Assembly: GCF_014172405.1 (NCBI RefSeq)
Contig: NZ_WNXC01000005.1
Span: 62,001 to 126,000, forward strand
Length of the DNA: 64,000 nucleotides
Reading direction: 5' to 3'
Source: Pedobacter gandavensis
GTDB taxonomy: Bacteria; Bacteroidota; Bacteroidia; Sphingobacteriales; Sphingobacteriaceae
Made by a program: the position numbers and the translations under genes. The notes beneath the pieces are model-generated. The model had not been told where the DNA came from. It worked only from the letters and a program-made list of their open reading frames with translations, and made no database searches. The stretch's first letter is position 1, and each line of letters opens with the position of its first letter. Of the stretch, positions 36,601 through 51,600 are shown one piece after another.

Positions 36601-39600
36601 TAAATGGCTCCTCCGTAATTAACCGTTCCTGCTTTGAAATAATTAATGCTGTTATTGCTAAAAGTATTGTTCGTTAAAACTGCCGTTCCGGAGTAAATAT
36701 AGATTGCACCTCCGTAATTAGCAGCAGTTGAGGTCACGCTATTCCTACTGAAAGTACTGTTGTCAAGTTTAAACACACTGTTCGACCAAATTGCCCCACC
36801 GTGTAACGCAGCGGTGTTATTGGTAAATGAGGTTCTGTTTAAAGTTAATGTTCCGCTGGCATAAATTGCCCCTCCACTTCCGGTAGCGATGTTATCTTTA
36901 AAGGACACATTCGTAAATACTGGTGTACCATTGGCGATAAAAACTGCCCCTCCGGTAGTGGATTTATTGGCGGTAAAACTGGCATTGGTTATCGTTAAAG
37001 CTGCTCCGGAATTGCTATAAATCGCGCCTCCTTGTCCGTTGGTGATTGTATTGTTCTCGAACCGGACATCCGTCAGCTCTGCCAGCCCTGCATTGAACAA
37101 GGCCGATCCGTAGCCCGGATAACTGGCCGATTCAATGATCTTATTGTTTTCAAAAACACCTCCTTTAAGCTTAAAGCCACCAGCATTGTATACCGCAGAT
37201 CCTCTTGCATATTGTCCGGTTGTCCGGTTATTGCTAAAGATGATGTTGCTGTAAGCGGCATTGCCACTATGGTAAATCCCTGCACCATAACTGGCGATGT
37301 TATTCTTAATCCATAGATGATTGAAAACTGCAGCACCGGCTGAATTGTAAATCCCTGCGCCATAATAATTACCATTGTAATAGTAACCGTTATAGCTGGT
37401 TCCTGCATTTCCTCCTTGAATAGAAAAACCATCCAGTACCGTTGCATTTGTTAAAGCAGCGGCATTGTAAACCACGTGATAACTCGGCTTGCCCTGACCA
37501 CCATCCAGGATGGTTTCATTGGCGCCACGAACGGCTGTACTGTCTCTATCGGTTAGTAAGGTTTCTGTTCCTGCAAAACCACCATAGATCTTCACTCCCT
37601 CTTTTAAAGTGAAGTAAGAACTAATCAGCAAGCCCGGACTGTAAGTCCCTTTAGCCACCCAGATTTCATCACCTGCAGAAGTTTGTCCCAAGGCAACTTG
37701 TAAATCATTAAAGGCATTTGGCCAGTTACTTCCATTGTTATCTCCGGTTGCCGACTGGTGTACAAACAACCTACCTGAACCGTTCAATATGTTGACCGTA
37801 TACTGTCTGTTTCCACCCATCGTGCCATCTGTAGCACCAATCACGAAAGTATAACTTCCCACTACTGTTGGCGTACCTCGTAAGGTTCCGTCCGCCAGGA
37901 ATACCAATCCAGTTGGCAGTTTACCTCCCTGTAGAGACCAGGTAACCGGTAACATTGTTCCTTTTGCCGTCAGTTGGATTTCTGCATAAGCACCTCTTTT
38001 TAAAGGAGCAATCGTTACAGGATTCAGGATTAAACTTTCTCCGCCTTCGTTTTCATAAGCACCCAGGTCAATCAGATCGTTAATCACACGCGGATTTCCG
38101 GCAAGATCTTTATCAAATCCCTGCCAGCTATTTTTCCCGGCATCAATTGCTAGAGATCCTCCTTTTAGTTTCAAATTATCCCCTGCTGCGTTTTCAAACA
38201 TCGGGTCTCCAAACTTGATGTCTTCTCCCGTAGCATAGCTGTTTTGGATTAAAGTACTCCCCGCAACAATACCTGCATTGAGCTGGTCCATGACATTGTT
38301 TCCTCGTTTATTACCCCAAAGAATACTATTATGAAGCGTAACCACACCAGAACTGCGGTACAAGGCACCACCGTAACTTAAGGTGGCACTGGCATTGATG
38401 TAATTAATGCTGTTGTTGCTAAAAGTGACGTTATTGATTAAAGCTTCTCCAGAGTTGACATACATTGCCCCACCAAAATAACCGGCTGTTGCGCTTACCT
38501 TATTTCGACTAAATATACTGTTGTCTATTCTTAGGCTTCCATTGGACCAAATGGCTCCACCGTGTTGGCCCGCGGTATTTTCAATAAATGAAACGCGATT
38601 TAGCACTGGTGTTCCGGCGGCATAAATTGCACCACCCATACCTGTACTTGCATTGCCTTGGAAAACAGCATCTGTGATTTCCGGGTAGCCATTCGCGATA
38701 AACAAGGCTCCACCGGTCGTTGCTTTGTTCGCTGTAAACTCCGATTTATTGAGCTTTATGCCTGCCCCAGAGTTGCTATAAATCGCACCTCCCTGTCCAT
38801 TGGCAATTGTATTGTTTACAAATTTAACCTCCTCCAGTTCCAGTAAACCGGTATTAAAAATCGCGGCTCCGTAGCCAGTATAACTGGCAGATTCCGCGAT
38901 TTTATTGTCTTCAAAGCTACCTTTCGTTAGCGCAAAGCCTCTTGTATTGTACACTGCTGCTCCACGTGCATAAGAACCTTTTGCCGTATTTCCTGTAAAT
39001 CTAATATTACTGTATTCGGCATCTCCGGCATGGTACAATCCGGCGCCATAAGTGGCTACATTGTTCTTAATCCATAGGTTTCGGAAGATGGCCGTTCCAG
39101 CTGTATTGTAAATCCCGCCTCCATAATAGTTGGCATTGGAAGAAGAAGAATAGGTGGTCGCGGCATTTCCACCCTGGATACTGAAACCATCCAACACTGT
39201 TGCTGAAGTTAAGGCTGCGGTATTGTAAACGACGTGGTAACTCGCTACCCCTTTGCTACCATCAAGAATAGTTTCATTGACGGTGGAGATCTCATTTAGT
39301 GTCCTTGCGGTGAGCAAGGTTTCTGTTCCTGCAAAACCACCATACATTTTCACTCCTTCTTTTAGCGTGAAATAGCTGCTGGTTAATAAGCCTGGGGAAT
39401 AAGTTCCTTTTCCTACCCAGATTTCATCCCCTGCTTTAACCTGGGCCATTGCTACTTGCAGATCTGTAAAGGCATGCTCCCAATTGCTTCCGTTGTTATC
39501 TCCGGTTGCGGTCTGATGTACAAATAACCGAACTGATCCTTCTTTTACGTTTACGGTGTATTGTTTATTTCCTGCGATTGTTCCATCTGTGGCCCCGATC

Positions 39601-42600
39601 ACGAAGGTATAGCTGCCGACTAAGGTTGGTGTTCCTCTTAATTTACCATCTGGCAAGAACACTAATCCGGTGGGTAATTTCCCTCCCTGAAAGCTCCAGG
39701 TAACCGGCAATGTCGTTCCGGTTGGCGTAAATTGAAGATCCAGATAGGTCCCTCTGCTGAGCTCTGGAATTAATCCCGGACTGATCATCAGTTGTCCGGC
39801 ACCATCATGCTCGTAAGCACCCAAATCTATCACCTCATTAACCAATCGTGGGTTTCCCGCCAGATCCAGATCAAAACTTTGCCAGTTATTCTCTCCAACA
39901 TTGATAGCCAAAGAACCTCCTTTGAGCTTTAGGTTATCGGATAAAGCGTCTTCAAACATTGGATCTCCAATCTTAATGTCTGTACCTGTCGCATAATTAT
40001 TTTGAACAATAGAACTACCGATTACGATCCCTGCATTCAATTGATCTGCAACATTATTTCCTCGCTTATTGTTCCAGAAGATACTGTTATGAACGTTTAC
40101 TGTTCCCGAGCTGCGGTATAACGCGCCTCCGTAACTTAAGGTTGCACTTGGATTGACATAGTTGATGCTATTGCCGCTGAAACTTACATTGACCAGGTTT
40201 GTCGTTCCTGAACCAATATAGATGGCACCTCCAAAATATCCGGAAGTAGAAGTCACTTTATTTCTGCTGAAAATACTGTTGTCAACTTTTAGGGTTCCAC
40301 TCGACCAGATGGCTGCTCCATGCTGAACCGCGGTGTTGCCAATAAATGTAATCCGGTTTAATCCCATACTGCCAGCAGTATATATCGCTCCGCCTGTTCC
40401 TGTAGCTGCATTGTCTTTAAAATTTCCCAAGCTTAGGTCAAGTGTTCCGTTTGCAATAAATAAAGCCCCTCCTGTGGTCGACTTATTCCCGGTAAATTCC
40501 GCTTCCTTAATTTTTATAATGGCAGAAGAACTCGAGTAAATTGCCCCTCCTTGTCCGCTGTTAATGGTGTTGTTGATAAATTTAACTGCATTCAGCTCTA
40601 AAGTTCCCGCATTAAAAATCCCAGCACCATATCCGGTATAACTGGTCGATTCTGTGATCTTATTGTTTTCAAAAACTCCATTCTGAAGCTTAAATCCGCC
40701 GCCATTGTAAACCGCAGATCCCCTCGCGTAATATCCTTTCGATTCATTGTTGCTGAAGGTGATATTGGTATAACTTGCGGTCCCCTGATGGAATAACCCT
40801 GCCCCATAAGTGGCAATGTTATTTTTAATCCAAAGGTTCCGGAAGGTCACTGATCCTGCGGTATTGTAAATCCCACCGCCATAATAATTGGCATTGGTAG
40901 AAGTGGAATAGGTGGTTGCTGATTTTCCTCCCTGAATACTAAAGCCATCTAATACTGTTGCTTCCGTTAAAGCTGCGGTATTGTACACCACATGGTAACT
41001 GGCCACACCCTTACTTCCATCAAGAATCGTCTCATTGATACCTCTAACCGCGATGCTGTCTCTATCTGTCAATAAAGCTTCAGTTCCTGCAAAACCACCA
41101 TACATTTTCAGCCCTTCTTTTAAGATGAAGTAAGAAGTTGTAGTCGCTCCGGCACTGTAACTTCCTTTGGCTACCCAGATTTCATCACCCGCTGAAGATT
41201 GCGCTAATGCAGGTTGCAAATCGGTAAATGCGTTTGCCCAATTGCTCCCATTGTTTCCGCCGGTTGCACCCTGACTTACATATAAACGCGCAGCACCACC
41301 CGTTACGGTAACTGTGTATTGCTTGCTTCCAATCAGCTGACCATCTGTTGCCGCAGCGACGAAAGTATAGCTACCGATTAAGGTAGGCATTCCAGTAATG
41401 AGGCCTTCAGGTGTTAAAATTAATCCTACCGGCAAACTTCCCGATTGGATCACCCAAGTGTAGTTTCCTGAGCCACCTGTAGCGGTCATTTGAATCGCTG
41501 GATTTACCCCCCTTAAGAAAGGGCTAAGAGAAGCTGGTAAGATTTTCAACCCTGATCCCCCTTGATTTTCATAAGCACCAAGGTCGATCTGATCATTGAT
41601 TACCCTAGCATTTCCTAATAGGTCTGTAGTACTGTTATTTTTTGCATTGTCCCCGGCATCAATCCCTGGAGAACCGCCCTTTAGCTGTAGGTTATCTGCC
41701 TCTGCCTGTTGGAATAAAGGATCACCAATCAGTACGTTTGTTCCTGTTGCATATCCTCCTTCCACTAATGATTGGTACAATACCGAGCCAGGATTGAGTT
41801 GATCCGGAATATCATTACCTCGTTTATTGCCCCAGAAAATACTGTTGTTGACATTGACGACCCCTGCACTACGAAATAAGCCGGCGCCACCAACAGTAGC
41901 TGCATTTGTGAAGGCAATCTTATTGCCACTAAAGGTCACGTTGTTCAATGTTGCAGCTGACGCAACGAATAAACCGCCACCATAATAATTACCTGCTGTG
42001 GTTACCGCGTTTCTGCTGAACACCACGTTTTCCAGGTTCGCTGTTCCTCCGAGGTGATACATACCACCTGCTTGTTGGCCGGCAGTATTATTGAAAAATG
42101 AGCTGTTGAAGAGGTTCAATACACCTCCATTATGCGCCAATCCACCGGCGTAAAGTCTAGCGGTATTTTGCTTGAAAGTGGCATTACTTAGGGTGATTCC
42201 AACATTTAAGTTGTACATCCCACCACCATAAGCATAGGCCTCATTATTTTGTAAAAGCAGTCGTGTAAATACTGCGGGACCTTGATTGTAAATTCCCGCT
42301 CCGCGATCTGCTTTGTTATTTAGAATTTGAAGATTATTGAATATTGCTTTTACCGATGCGTAGTTGTAAATACCCCCACCTCGATGGTTATCTGTATCCC
42401 CAGCGGATAGTGCTTGTCCGCCACTAACCGTAAATCCATCTAATACCGTCGCGTTGGTTAAGGCCAGGTTGTTAAATACAACGTGTCTGCTGGCCACTCC
42501 CTGGCTACCATCTAAAACAGTCTGGTTTTCGTTGTGGATTTTATCGGTTGATCGTGCTTCAAGTGTTTTTTCTGTTCCGGCGAAACCTCCATAAACTTTT

Positions 42601-45600
42601 ACATTTTCTTTCATGGTAAACCAGTCTGTAGCTAATGGTCCCGGGCTATAATTCCCTTTTGCCACCCAGATCTGATCTCCAGCAATGGACTTGTTCCAGG
42701 CGTTCTTTAGATCTGTAAATCCATGCTCCCAACTGCTACCGTCATTGTTACCAGTAGCAGCGGCCACATTAGCATATAAAATTGTGCTGGCAGGATTCAC
42801 AAGTAAAGTGTATTGCTTACTCCCAACCAATTCACCGTCGGTTACCCCAATCACAAAAATATAGGTGCCGGCAACCATTGGTCTGCCAGAGAATTCGCCA
42901 TTAGGTTTAAGCACAACCCCCGATGGTAGGTTTCCTGAAGTAACTTTCCAGGTTAATGGATTTATGGTACCGGTTACGGTTAATGGAACTTCAAATAGAT
43001 CTCCGCGATTATAAGTCGTTAAACTCGTTGGCGCAATAATCAGACTTGCTGTGCCTTGATTCTCATAAGCACCCATATCTACCGTTTCATTCACTAAACG
43101 CGGATTACCATCCAGATCTTTAGTGGTAGATATTTTAGCATTATTCCCCATGTCTATTGCTGGGGAGCCTCCTTTTAGTCGAAGGTTATCCTGCTCAGCG
43201 TTCACAAATAGAGGATTCCCAATCACAATATTTGTACCTCCTGAATAATTACCCTGTACAATACTCTGGTCAATTGTCACCACACCAGAAATTTGATCCG
43301 GCAAGTTTGCACCATAAGTATTCCCCCAGAAAATGCTATTGTAAATCGCTACCGTTCCGCTACTGCGGAATAATCCTCCACCAGCTGCAGCAGCTCTCGC
43401 AATACTGTTGTTACTAAAGGTCACGTTGATTAAGCTGGCATTGCCAGCAGCAAACATCCCTCCGCCATAAAAGGCACCCGTAGAGGTTACCTTATTCCTG
43501 CTAAAGATTACGTTGTCCAGCTTTGCCGTTCCTCCAGAATAAAAGGCACCCCCATGTTGTACCGATTCATTCGCAATAAAAGAAACGCGATCCAATACTG
43601 GAGTACCGATGCTATTTATGGCTCCACCAATACTTGCAGATTTATTTCCAATAAAGGTAACGTCTTTAAGCTCAACGACTCCTGAGCTCAGGTAAGCAGC
43701 TCCTCCGCTAAAAGCAGTATTTTCAATAAAGGTCGTATTTGATATTTTTGAGGTCCCTCCCGCAGCATGGTAAAACGCACCCCCTTGGGCATAAGCAGTT
43801 CCTTCTACCCTATTATTTTTGAAAACAGTATGGCTAATATTTGAAAGTCCATAATTTATCACCGCACCAGCATAGGTGTTACTACCCGTTGCTACCACAT
43901 TGCTTTCAAAAGTGACACTGTCCATATTTACTGTTGTTCCGGAATTGATGTATAAACCGGCTGCTCTACCATAACTTCCGGTAGTCGTATTCGCGATAAA
44001 TTTAGTATTTGTGATCGTAGCCGTTCCCCCGAGAACCATCATACCCCCACCGTAAACGGCATTGTTACCAGTAATGATGAGGTTGTTGAAGACCGGGTTT
44101 CCAAGACTCGTATAGATCCCAGCCCCATAATAATTTGCGCCCAGAGAGCTGCTATTGGAGGTCAGTGTTCTACCCCCGCTGATGGTAAATCCGTCCAATA
44201 GAGTAGCATTACTTAAGGCAACACTATTGAATACAACATGGTAACTGGCTACTCCCTGACTACCGTCCAGGATACTTTGATGAGTGGTATTAACCTCTGC
44301 TATTTTACGTGATGCTAAATTTGCTTCTGTTCCGGCGAAGCCTCCGTATATTTTCAAACCCTCTTTTAAATTGAAAGTTGAGGTGGCAAGTAAGCCCGGA
44401 CTATAGTTCCCTTTAGCCACCCAGATTTCATCTCCTGCAGTTGCCTGAGTAATGGCCAACTGTAGGTCTGTAAATCCATTTTCCCAATCGCTACCGTCTT
44501 TTCTACCTGTTGCTTTTTCGTTGGTGAATAAATGAGTACTAGCGGCATTGATGATGTAAGTGTATTGTTTGCTGCCGATAAACTGGCCATCTGTTACCGC
44601 AAGGACAAAGGTATAGCTGCCTGCAAACATCGCCCTCCCCGTTAACCATCCTCCGGAACTTAAGGAAAGTCCTGGAGGCAAAGCTCCTGAAGATACCGTC
44701 CAGCTTAATTTCCCTTCGCCACCGGTTGCCGTAAACTGTTGGTTTAAGATGACACCTCTGGTTCCCGCAGTCAGCGTTGCTGGGATGATACTCAGGCTTG
44801 ATCCGCCTTGGTTTTCATAAGCACCCATATCTACCTGACCATTCACCAGCCTTTCGTTGAGGTCCAAATCTCTGGACGTCCCTGTTGCAGCATTGTCTCC
44901 GGCATCAATCGCTGCGGAGCCCGCTTTAACCCTTAAGTTATCATTTGCAGCATCTGTAAACGATGGGTTTCCGATGGAGATATTGGTGCCTGTAACAAAA
45001 CCTCCTTCTACGATTGAGCTGGCGATGGTTAAGCCTGTACCTGTTACCTGATCAGCCACATTTCCGCCTCGTTTATTGCCCCAGAAAATACTGTTGTAAA
45101 TCGCTGCCGTTCCTGATGCAGCCTTGAAAAATCCTGCACCAGTTGCTGTTGTTGCATGAGTATATGCGGTAGTATTGTTGCTAAATGAAGTATTGGAAAG
45201 CGTAGAGGTTCCTGAAGCATGATATATTCCGGCACCATATCCAGTGGTATTTGGATTGGTTGCACTATTTCTACTAAAGATGACATTGTCCAACCTGATG
45301 ATTGAAGTATTGTAAATTCCGGCACCATATTGTGCGCTGATATTAGCAATAAAAGAACCCCGATTCAGCGTAAAGGTACCGGTATTGTGTACTCCAGCAC
45401 CAGTAGTACTGGTAGTATTGCCCTTAAACGTTAGATCTTCTCCATCTATGACCCCCGCATTTAAAATTCCACCACCGGTTGCCCCTGAAATATTACCTTC
45501 AAAATTTCCTTTTCTGATGGTTAGCAGTCCTGTTCTATGGTACAAACCTGCACCACCACCTGAACTGGCCTTATTGCGGATAAACTGTACATCCTCTAAT

Positions 45601-48600
45601 CTGGCCTCTCCAAGGTAATTGTACATCCCGCCACCAAGAACACCTTCATTTTCAATAAAAGTCAGTTTTCTAAAATTAGCCTGGGCATTCAGGTTATAGA
45701 ATCCACCACCATATCCGACTCCTCCAGACACGATGTTTTTTTCCATCCGGATATTTTCGAATGTTGCCGGACCGTTGTTATAAATCCCGGCGCCAACATA
45801 ATAAGCGTTGTTATTCTTCACCCAAAGGTTTCTGAAGACTACCGTTCCAGCATTATTATAAATCCCTGCGGCACTGTAACCGATAGAAGTGCTTCCTACT
45901 GCCGTTCTTCCTCCACTAATACTAAATCCGTCCAATACTGTTGCAGCAGTTAATGCCAATGTATTGGTCACTACGTGATAACTTTTCCCGTTTCCGTTTA
46001 AGATCGATTCATGAGTTCCATACAAAGTATTTACATCTGCTACACGTTGCGATAATGCATCCTCTGTCCCGGCAAATCCACCGTACATCTTAACACCTTC
46101 CTTCAAGGTAAAAGTTGAACTGACATCCGTTCCTGGAAGGTAGTTTCCTTTGGCCACCCAAATTTCATCACCTGTTCCGGCCTGAGCCAAGGCGAGCTGT
46201 AAATCAGTGATGGCATGATTCCAGTCAACCCCATTCTTTGCTCCAGTTGCTGCTTCACGCACATAGATTCGCGTTGCCGCTTGTTGCACTTCTATTGTAT
46301 ATTGTTTAGATCCAATCAGCGTTCCATCAGTAACCGCAACAACAAATGTATAACCACCAATTACAGAAATCATCGGACGACCAAAGATCTTCCCTTGCGG
46401 AGATAGGAAAAGTCCGGTTGGAAGGTCTCCTGATAATAAGCTCCAGGTATAGGCAGCGCTGCCACCGCTAGCTTGCAGTTGAACGTTCTGCTCCTCTCCA
46501 CGTGTCATGACAGCAAGAGATGCTGGGGTAATTTTTAAAGAAGCACCACCTTGATTTTCATAAGCACCTTGATCTACGATGGTATTGTAAAATCGAGGAT
46601 TTCCTTCAATGTCTTTTGTTGTTGTAGAATAACTATTATTTCCTTTATCAATGGCCAGAGATCCGCTTTTCAAACTCAAGTCGTCTGTTGCTGCATTTGT
46701 AAATAAGGGATCCCCAACCAGAACCGCTGTTCCTGCAGAATAGCCATCTTCCACCGTACTACTCATGATCGTAACACCTGCATTCACTTGATCTGAAATG
46801 CCGGCACCCCTGGTATTACCCCAGAAAATACTGTTATAAACTTTTGCCGTTCCAGCATTTCTGAACATAGCCCCGCCAGCATTCAGGGTTGCAACTGCAA
46901 CACTGTTATTGCTAAAGGTTGCATTGCTGATGTTTAAAGTACCACTTTGAAAATATACAGCTCCACCATTATAGGTTGGACCTGTTACCTTATTGCGGCT
47001 AAACACCACATTGTTCAGGTTACTTGTGACTGTACTATAATAAGCACCCCCATTTTGTACCGCGGTATTGCCCAGGAAAGACACCCTGTCCAGATCGATG
47101 ATATTGACATTGTTTATTGCTCCACCATAAGTTAAAGCTGCATTTTCCCTGAAAACAACATCGGTTATAATCAGGTTACCCGCGTTATATATTGCACCGG
47201 AATGCGCGTCTGATCGGTTTTTATTGAATTCTGAGTTACTGATGGTCATGCCCACAGAATTATTCACCAAGGCCCCACCTATACTAGTTGCCAGATTGCT
47301 TTCAAATACCGAATTATTAATGGAAACACCCGTTGCAGTGTTGTAAATCCCTCCACCTTGTACTGCCTGATTGCCTCTGAAAACCGCCTTATTAATTATT
47401 AGATTGTTCCCAGTATTATGGAGCGCAGCGCCATAACGATTCCCACCGATAAGCACATTGGCTTCAAAAAGGACATTGTCTATTTTTACTGCTATGGCCT
47501 GATTTAATAAGCCAGCCCCATAATGATAGCTTTTATTATTTTTGATGATCAGGTTTTTAAAAGTACCATTTACCGCAGCAGCCAAGTGGTTAATACCTCC
47601 ACCGGAATGGTTCGAATTTCCATCAGCAATAGTAAAACCATCCAGTAATGTTTCCAGTCCTAAAACTGTAGCATTGGTGATGACATGGCGGTTATAATCA
47701 TTCCCGCTTAATATCGTTTCATTGGCAGTAAACCTGCCATTGGTCTCTGCTACACGCTGACTTAAATTCGTTTCTGTACCTGCAAATCCGCCGTACATCT
47801 TTACACCAGAAACCATATAAAATGCAGAATCCAGCTCCGCTACAGGAATGTATTTCCCTTTAGCCACCCAGATCTCATCGCCGTCTTTTGCCAAGGTCAA
47901 AGCACTTTGCAGCTTAACAAATCCGTTGTTCCAATCCACCCCATTGTTAATACCTTTAGCAGCGATATTAACATGTAAGCGCGCTGCTCCAGGATTTACA
48001 ACCACTGTATATTGTCTGGTTCCTACCAAGCTTCCTTGCAAGGCGCGAAGCACAAAAGTGTAACTTCCAGCAATTATTGGAATCCCGGTAATAATTCCCG
48101 TCTGGCTATTTAAAGTAAGTCCTAATGGTAGTACTCCGGTAAATACTGACCAGGTTGCCGGAGCCGGTCTATTGCTCAGACTAAATGTTAATTCAGTCAC
48201 TGCCCCACGAGTTAGCGGTGTTAAGGACTCCGGAAGGATCATTAAAGAAGCAGACATACCCAATGGATTTTCCACTGCGCCGAGGTCAACCTTTCCATTG
48301 ACAATCCTGGTCTTCCCAGCAAGATCTGTTGCTGTAAAAACTTGTTGATTGTCTCCCGCATCAATAGCAACAGATCCATTTTTTAAACGCAGGTCATGTT
48401 GTTCAGGATTCTCAAAATCAGGATTACCGATCAGGTTATTGGTACCAGAACTGTAATTGTTCTGAACCAGGTTGTTCGACATATTTTTAAGCACTGAACC
48501 ACCAATCTGATCTTCTACATTAGCGCCACGTTTATTGCCCCAGAAAATACTGTTGTAAATATTTACTGCAGTTGAGCCAGCCCATAAACCACCTCCAACA

Positions 48601-51600
48601 AAAGTTCCTGGGGAAGCCGTTGAGGCTATGGTATTGTTGCTAAATGTAGTGTTCTGAATATTTGCCGTACCACTTTCAACATACATCCCTCCACCATTAT
48701 AACCCGCTACGACACCGGTTACACTATTTTTACTGAGGATTACATTTCTCAGGGTAATCGTCCCAAAAGAATAAATACCACCACCTCTTTGTTCGGCTAT
48801 ATTGTCCAAAAAGGACACCCGATCCAGGTTTCCAATGATCGTACTGTAAAAACCTCCACCATAAGTTTTCGCAATATTATTTTTAAAGACAACATCGGTT
48901 AAGCTAAGCTCCCCGACATTGGTAATTCCTCCACCTAATCCATCACTGATATTTCCTTCGAAAGTACTTTCCGTTAGCGTTACTTTTACCCCTGATACGG
49001 TATTGTGAATACCGCCCCCATTCAATGCTTTATTATTCCGGAAAACGACCTGATTTAAACTGGCATTAGGCCCTATATTGTACAGTCCACCGCCAAATCG
49101 GCTTCCATTAATTACTTCATTACTTTCAAAAAGAACATTACTTAGTTTTAATCCAATAGCCGCATTATACATCCCCCCACCAAAGATATTGGCTTTGTTA
49201 TTTTTAATGATCAGGTTGTTGAATATCGCATTCCCTACGGAAGGTCCATTATATATCCCTGCTCCATGTCCACTTGTTGAAGTTCCATTTGCATACCCTT
49301 CTGAAATGGTAAATCCGTCCATTAAGGTGTTTAGAGAGAGAGCTGCGATGTTATATACCACGTGTTTATTGATGCCGTTACCACTTAGAATGGTCTCATT
49401 GGCCCTGAACTTCCCAGATACATCCGCTTGTCGCTGAGTCAAAACCGTCTCAGTACCGGCAAAGCCACCATACATTTTAACTCCTGAAACCATAGAAAAG
49501 GTAGAATCAGCATGTAAAAACGGGCTATATTTCCCTTTTGCTACCCAGATTTCATCTCCATCTTGTGCGATGGATAATGCATTCTGTAGATTGTTAAAGC
49601 CATTGCGCCAATCGATCCCATTATTGTCTCCGGTTGCCGATGCATTGACATGCAGTCTTGTTGGTCCTGCATTAATGACAACCGTATATTGACGTGTGCC
49701 CACTTTATTTCCCTGCAGTACACGAACAACAAAAACATAAGTACCAGCAACCGTTGGGATACCCGTTAACCTCCCTGTTTTCGGATTCAGACTAAGTCCA
49801 TAAGGTAAACTACCCGTTAGCAAGAACCAGTCCTGAACGCCAGAACCGCCGCTAAGCGTCAGATCCTGGGCAAAATTAGCTCCACGAATCTGTGCGGTTA
49901 TCTCTGTAGGCATGATCGTTAACGAGCCCGCTAAACCCAGAGGATTTTCCAATGCGCCGATATCGACTGTTCCATTTATAATCCTGGTATTTCCAGCATA
50001 GTCGCTATCCGTAAAAACCTTTAAATTATTACCCATATCAATGGCAATAGACCCGTTTTTTAACCTCAAGTCATGTTGATCAGGGTTTTCGAAATCAGGA
50101 TTACCAATCAAGTTGTTTGTGCCTGAGCTATAATTATTCTGGACAATGTTATTGGCCATATCCTTAAGTATGCTTCCGCCAATCTGGTCCTCAACATCGC
50201 CAGCCCTTTTATTGCCCCAAAAAATACTGTTGTGAATATTTACCGCAGTTGAGCCAGCCCATAAACCACCTCCAACAAAAGTTCCCAGGGAAGCAGTTGA
50301 GGCTATGGTATTGTTGCTAAATGTACTGTTCTGAATGTTTGCTGTTCCACTTTCTACATACATACCTCCACCATTGTAACCCGCTACGACACCGGTTACA
50401 CTATTTTTACTGAGGATTACATTTCTCAGGGTAATGGTCCCAAAAGAATAAACACCACCACCTCTTTGTTCGGCTATATTGTCCAAAAAGGACACCCGAT
50501 CCAGGTTTCCAATTATCGAACTGTAGAACCCACCACCATAAGTTTTCGCAGTATTATTTTTAAAGACTGCATCGGTTAGGCTAAGCTCCCCGACATTGGT
50601 AATTCCTCCACCTATTCCATCACTGATATTTCCTTCGAAAGTACTTTCCGTTAGCGTTACTTTTGTGCCTGATGCGGTATTGTGAATACCGCCACCATTC
50701 AATGCTTTATTATTCCGGAAAACGACCTGATTTAAACTGGCATTAGCCGCGGTATTGTACAGTCCACCACCAAATCTGGTTCCACTAATTACTTCATTAC
50801 TTTCAAAAAGAACATTGTTTAGTTTTAATCCGGTAGCCGCATTATACACCCCTCCACCAAAGATATTGGCTTTGTTATTTTTAATGATCAGGTTGTTGAA
50901 TATCGCATTCCCTACCGAAGGTCCATTATATATCCCTGCTCCATGTCCACTTGTTGAAGTTCCATTTGCATACCCTTCTGAAATGGTAAACCCGTCCATT
51001 AAGGTATTTAGAGAGAGAACTGCGATGTTATATACCACGTGTTTATTGATGCCGTTACCACTTAGAATGGTCTCATTGGCTGTGAACTTCCCAGATACAT
51101 CCGCTTGTCGCTGAGTCAAAATTGTCTCATTACCTGCAAAGCCACCATACATTTTAACCCCTGAAACCATAGAAAAGGCAGAATCTGCATGTAAAAACGG
51201 GCTATACTTGCCTTTTGCTACCCAGATTTCGTCCCCATCTTTAGCAATAGCCAGTGCGGTTTGTAACTTGGTATAACCGTTTGTCCAATCAATACCATTG
51301 TTTGCACCTATTGCTGCCAGGTTAACATATAATCTAGTTGCCCCCGGATTGATGGAATAATTATATTGCTTGCTTCCGGTCAAACTTCCGCTGGACGCTT
51401 TGATCACGACTGAATAATTTCCAGCAACGGTTGGAACACCCGTCAGCTGACCACTTTGGGTATTTAAGCTGATTCCTGGGGGCAATGCGCCAAAGGTCAC
51501 TTGCCAATTGGTAGCAGTACCTCCTTTTATGCTGAGCGACTGGCTATAAGGCAGTCCGCGTTGCTGAACACTAATGGTAGCTGGAAGAATGTCTAATGTG

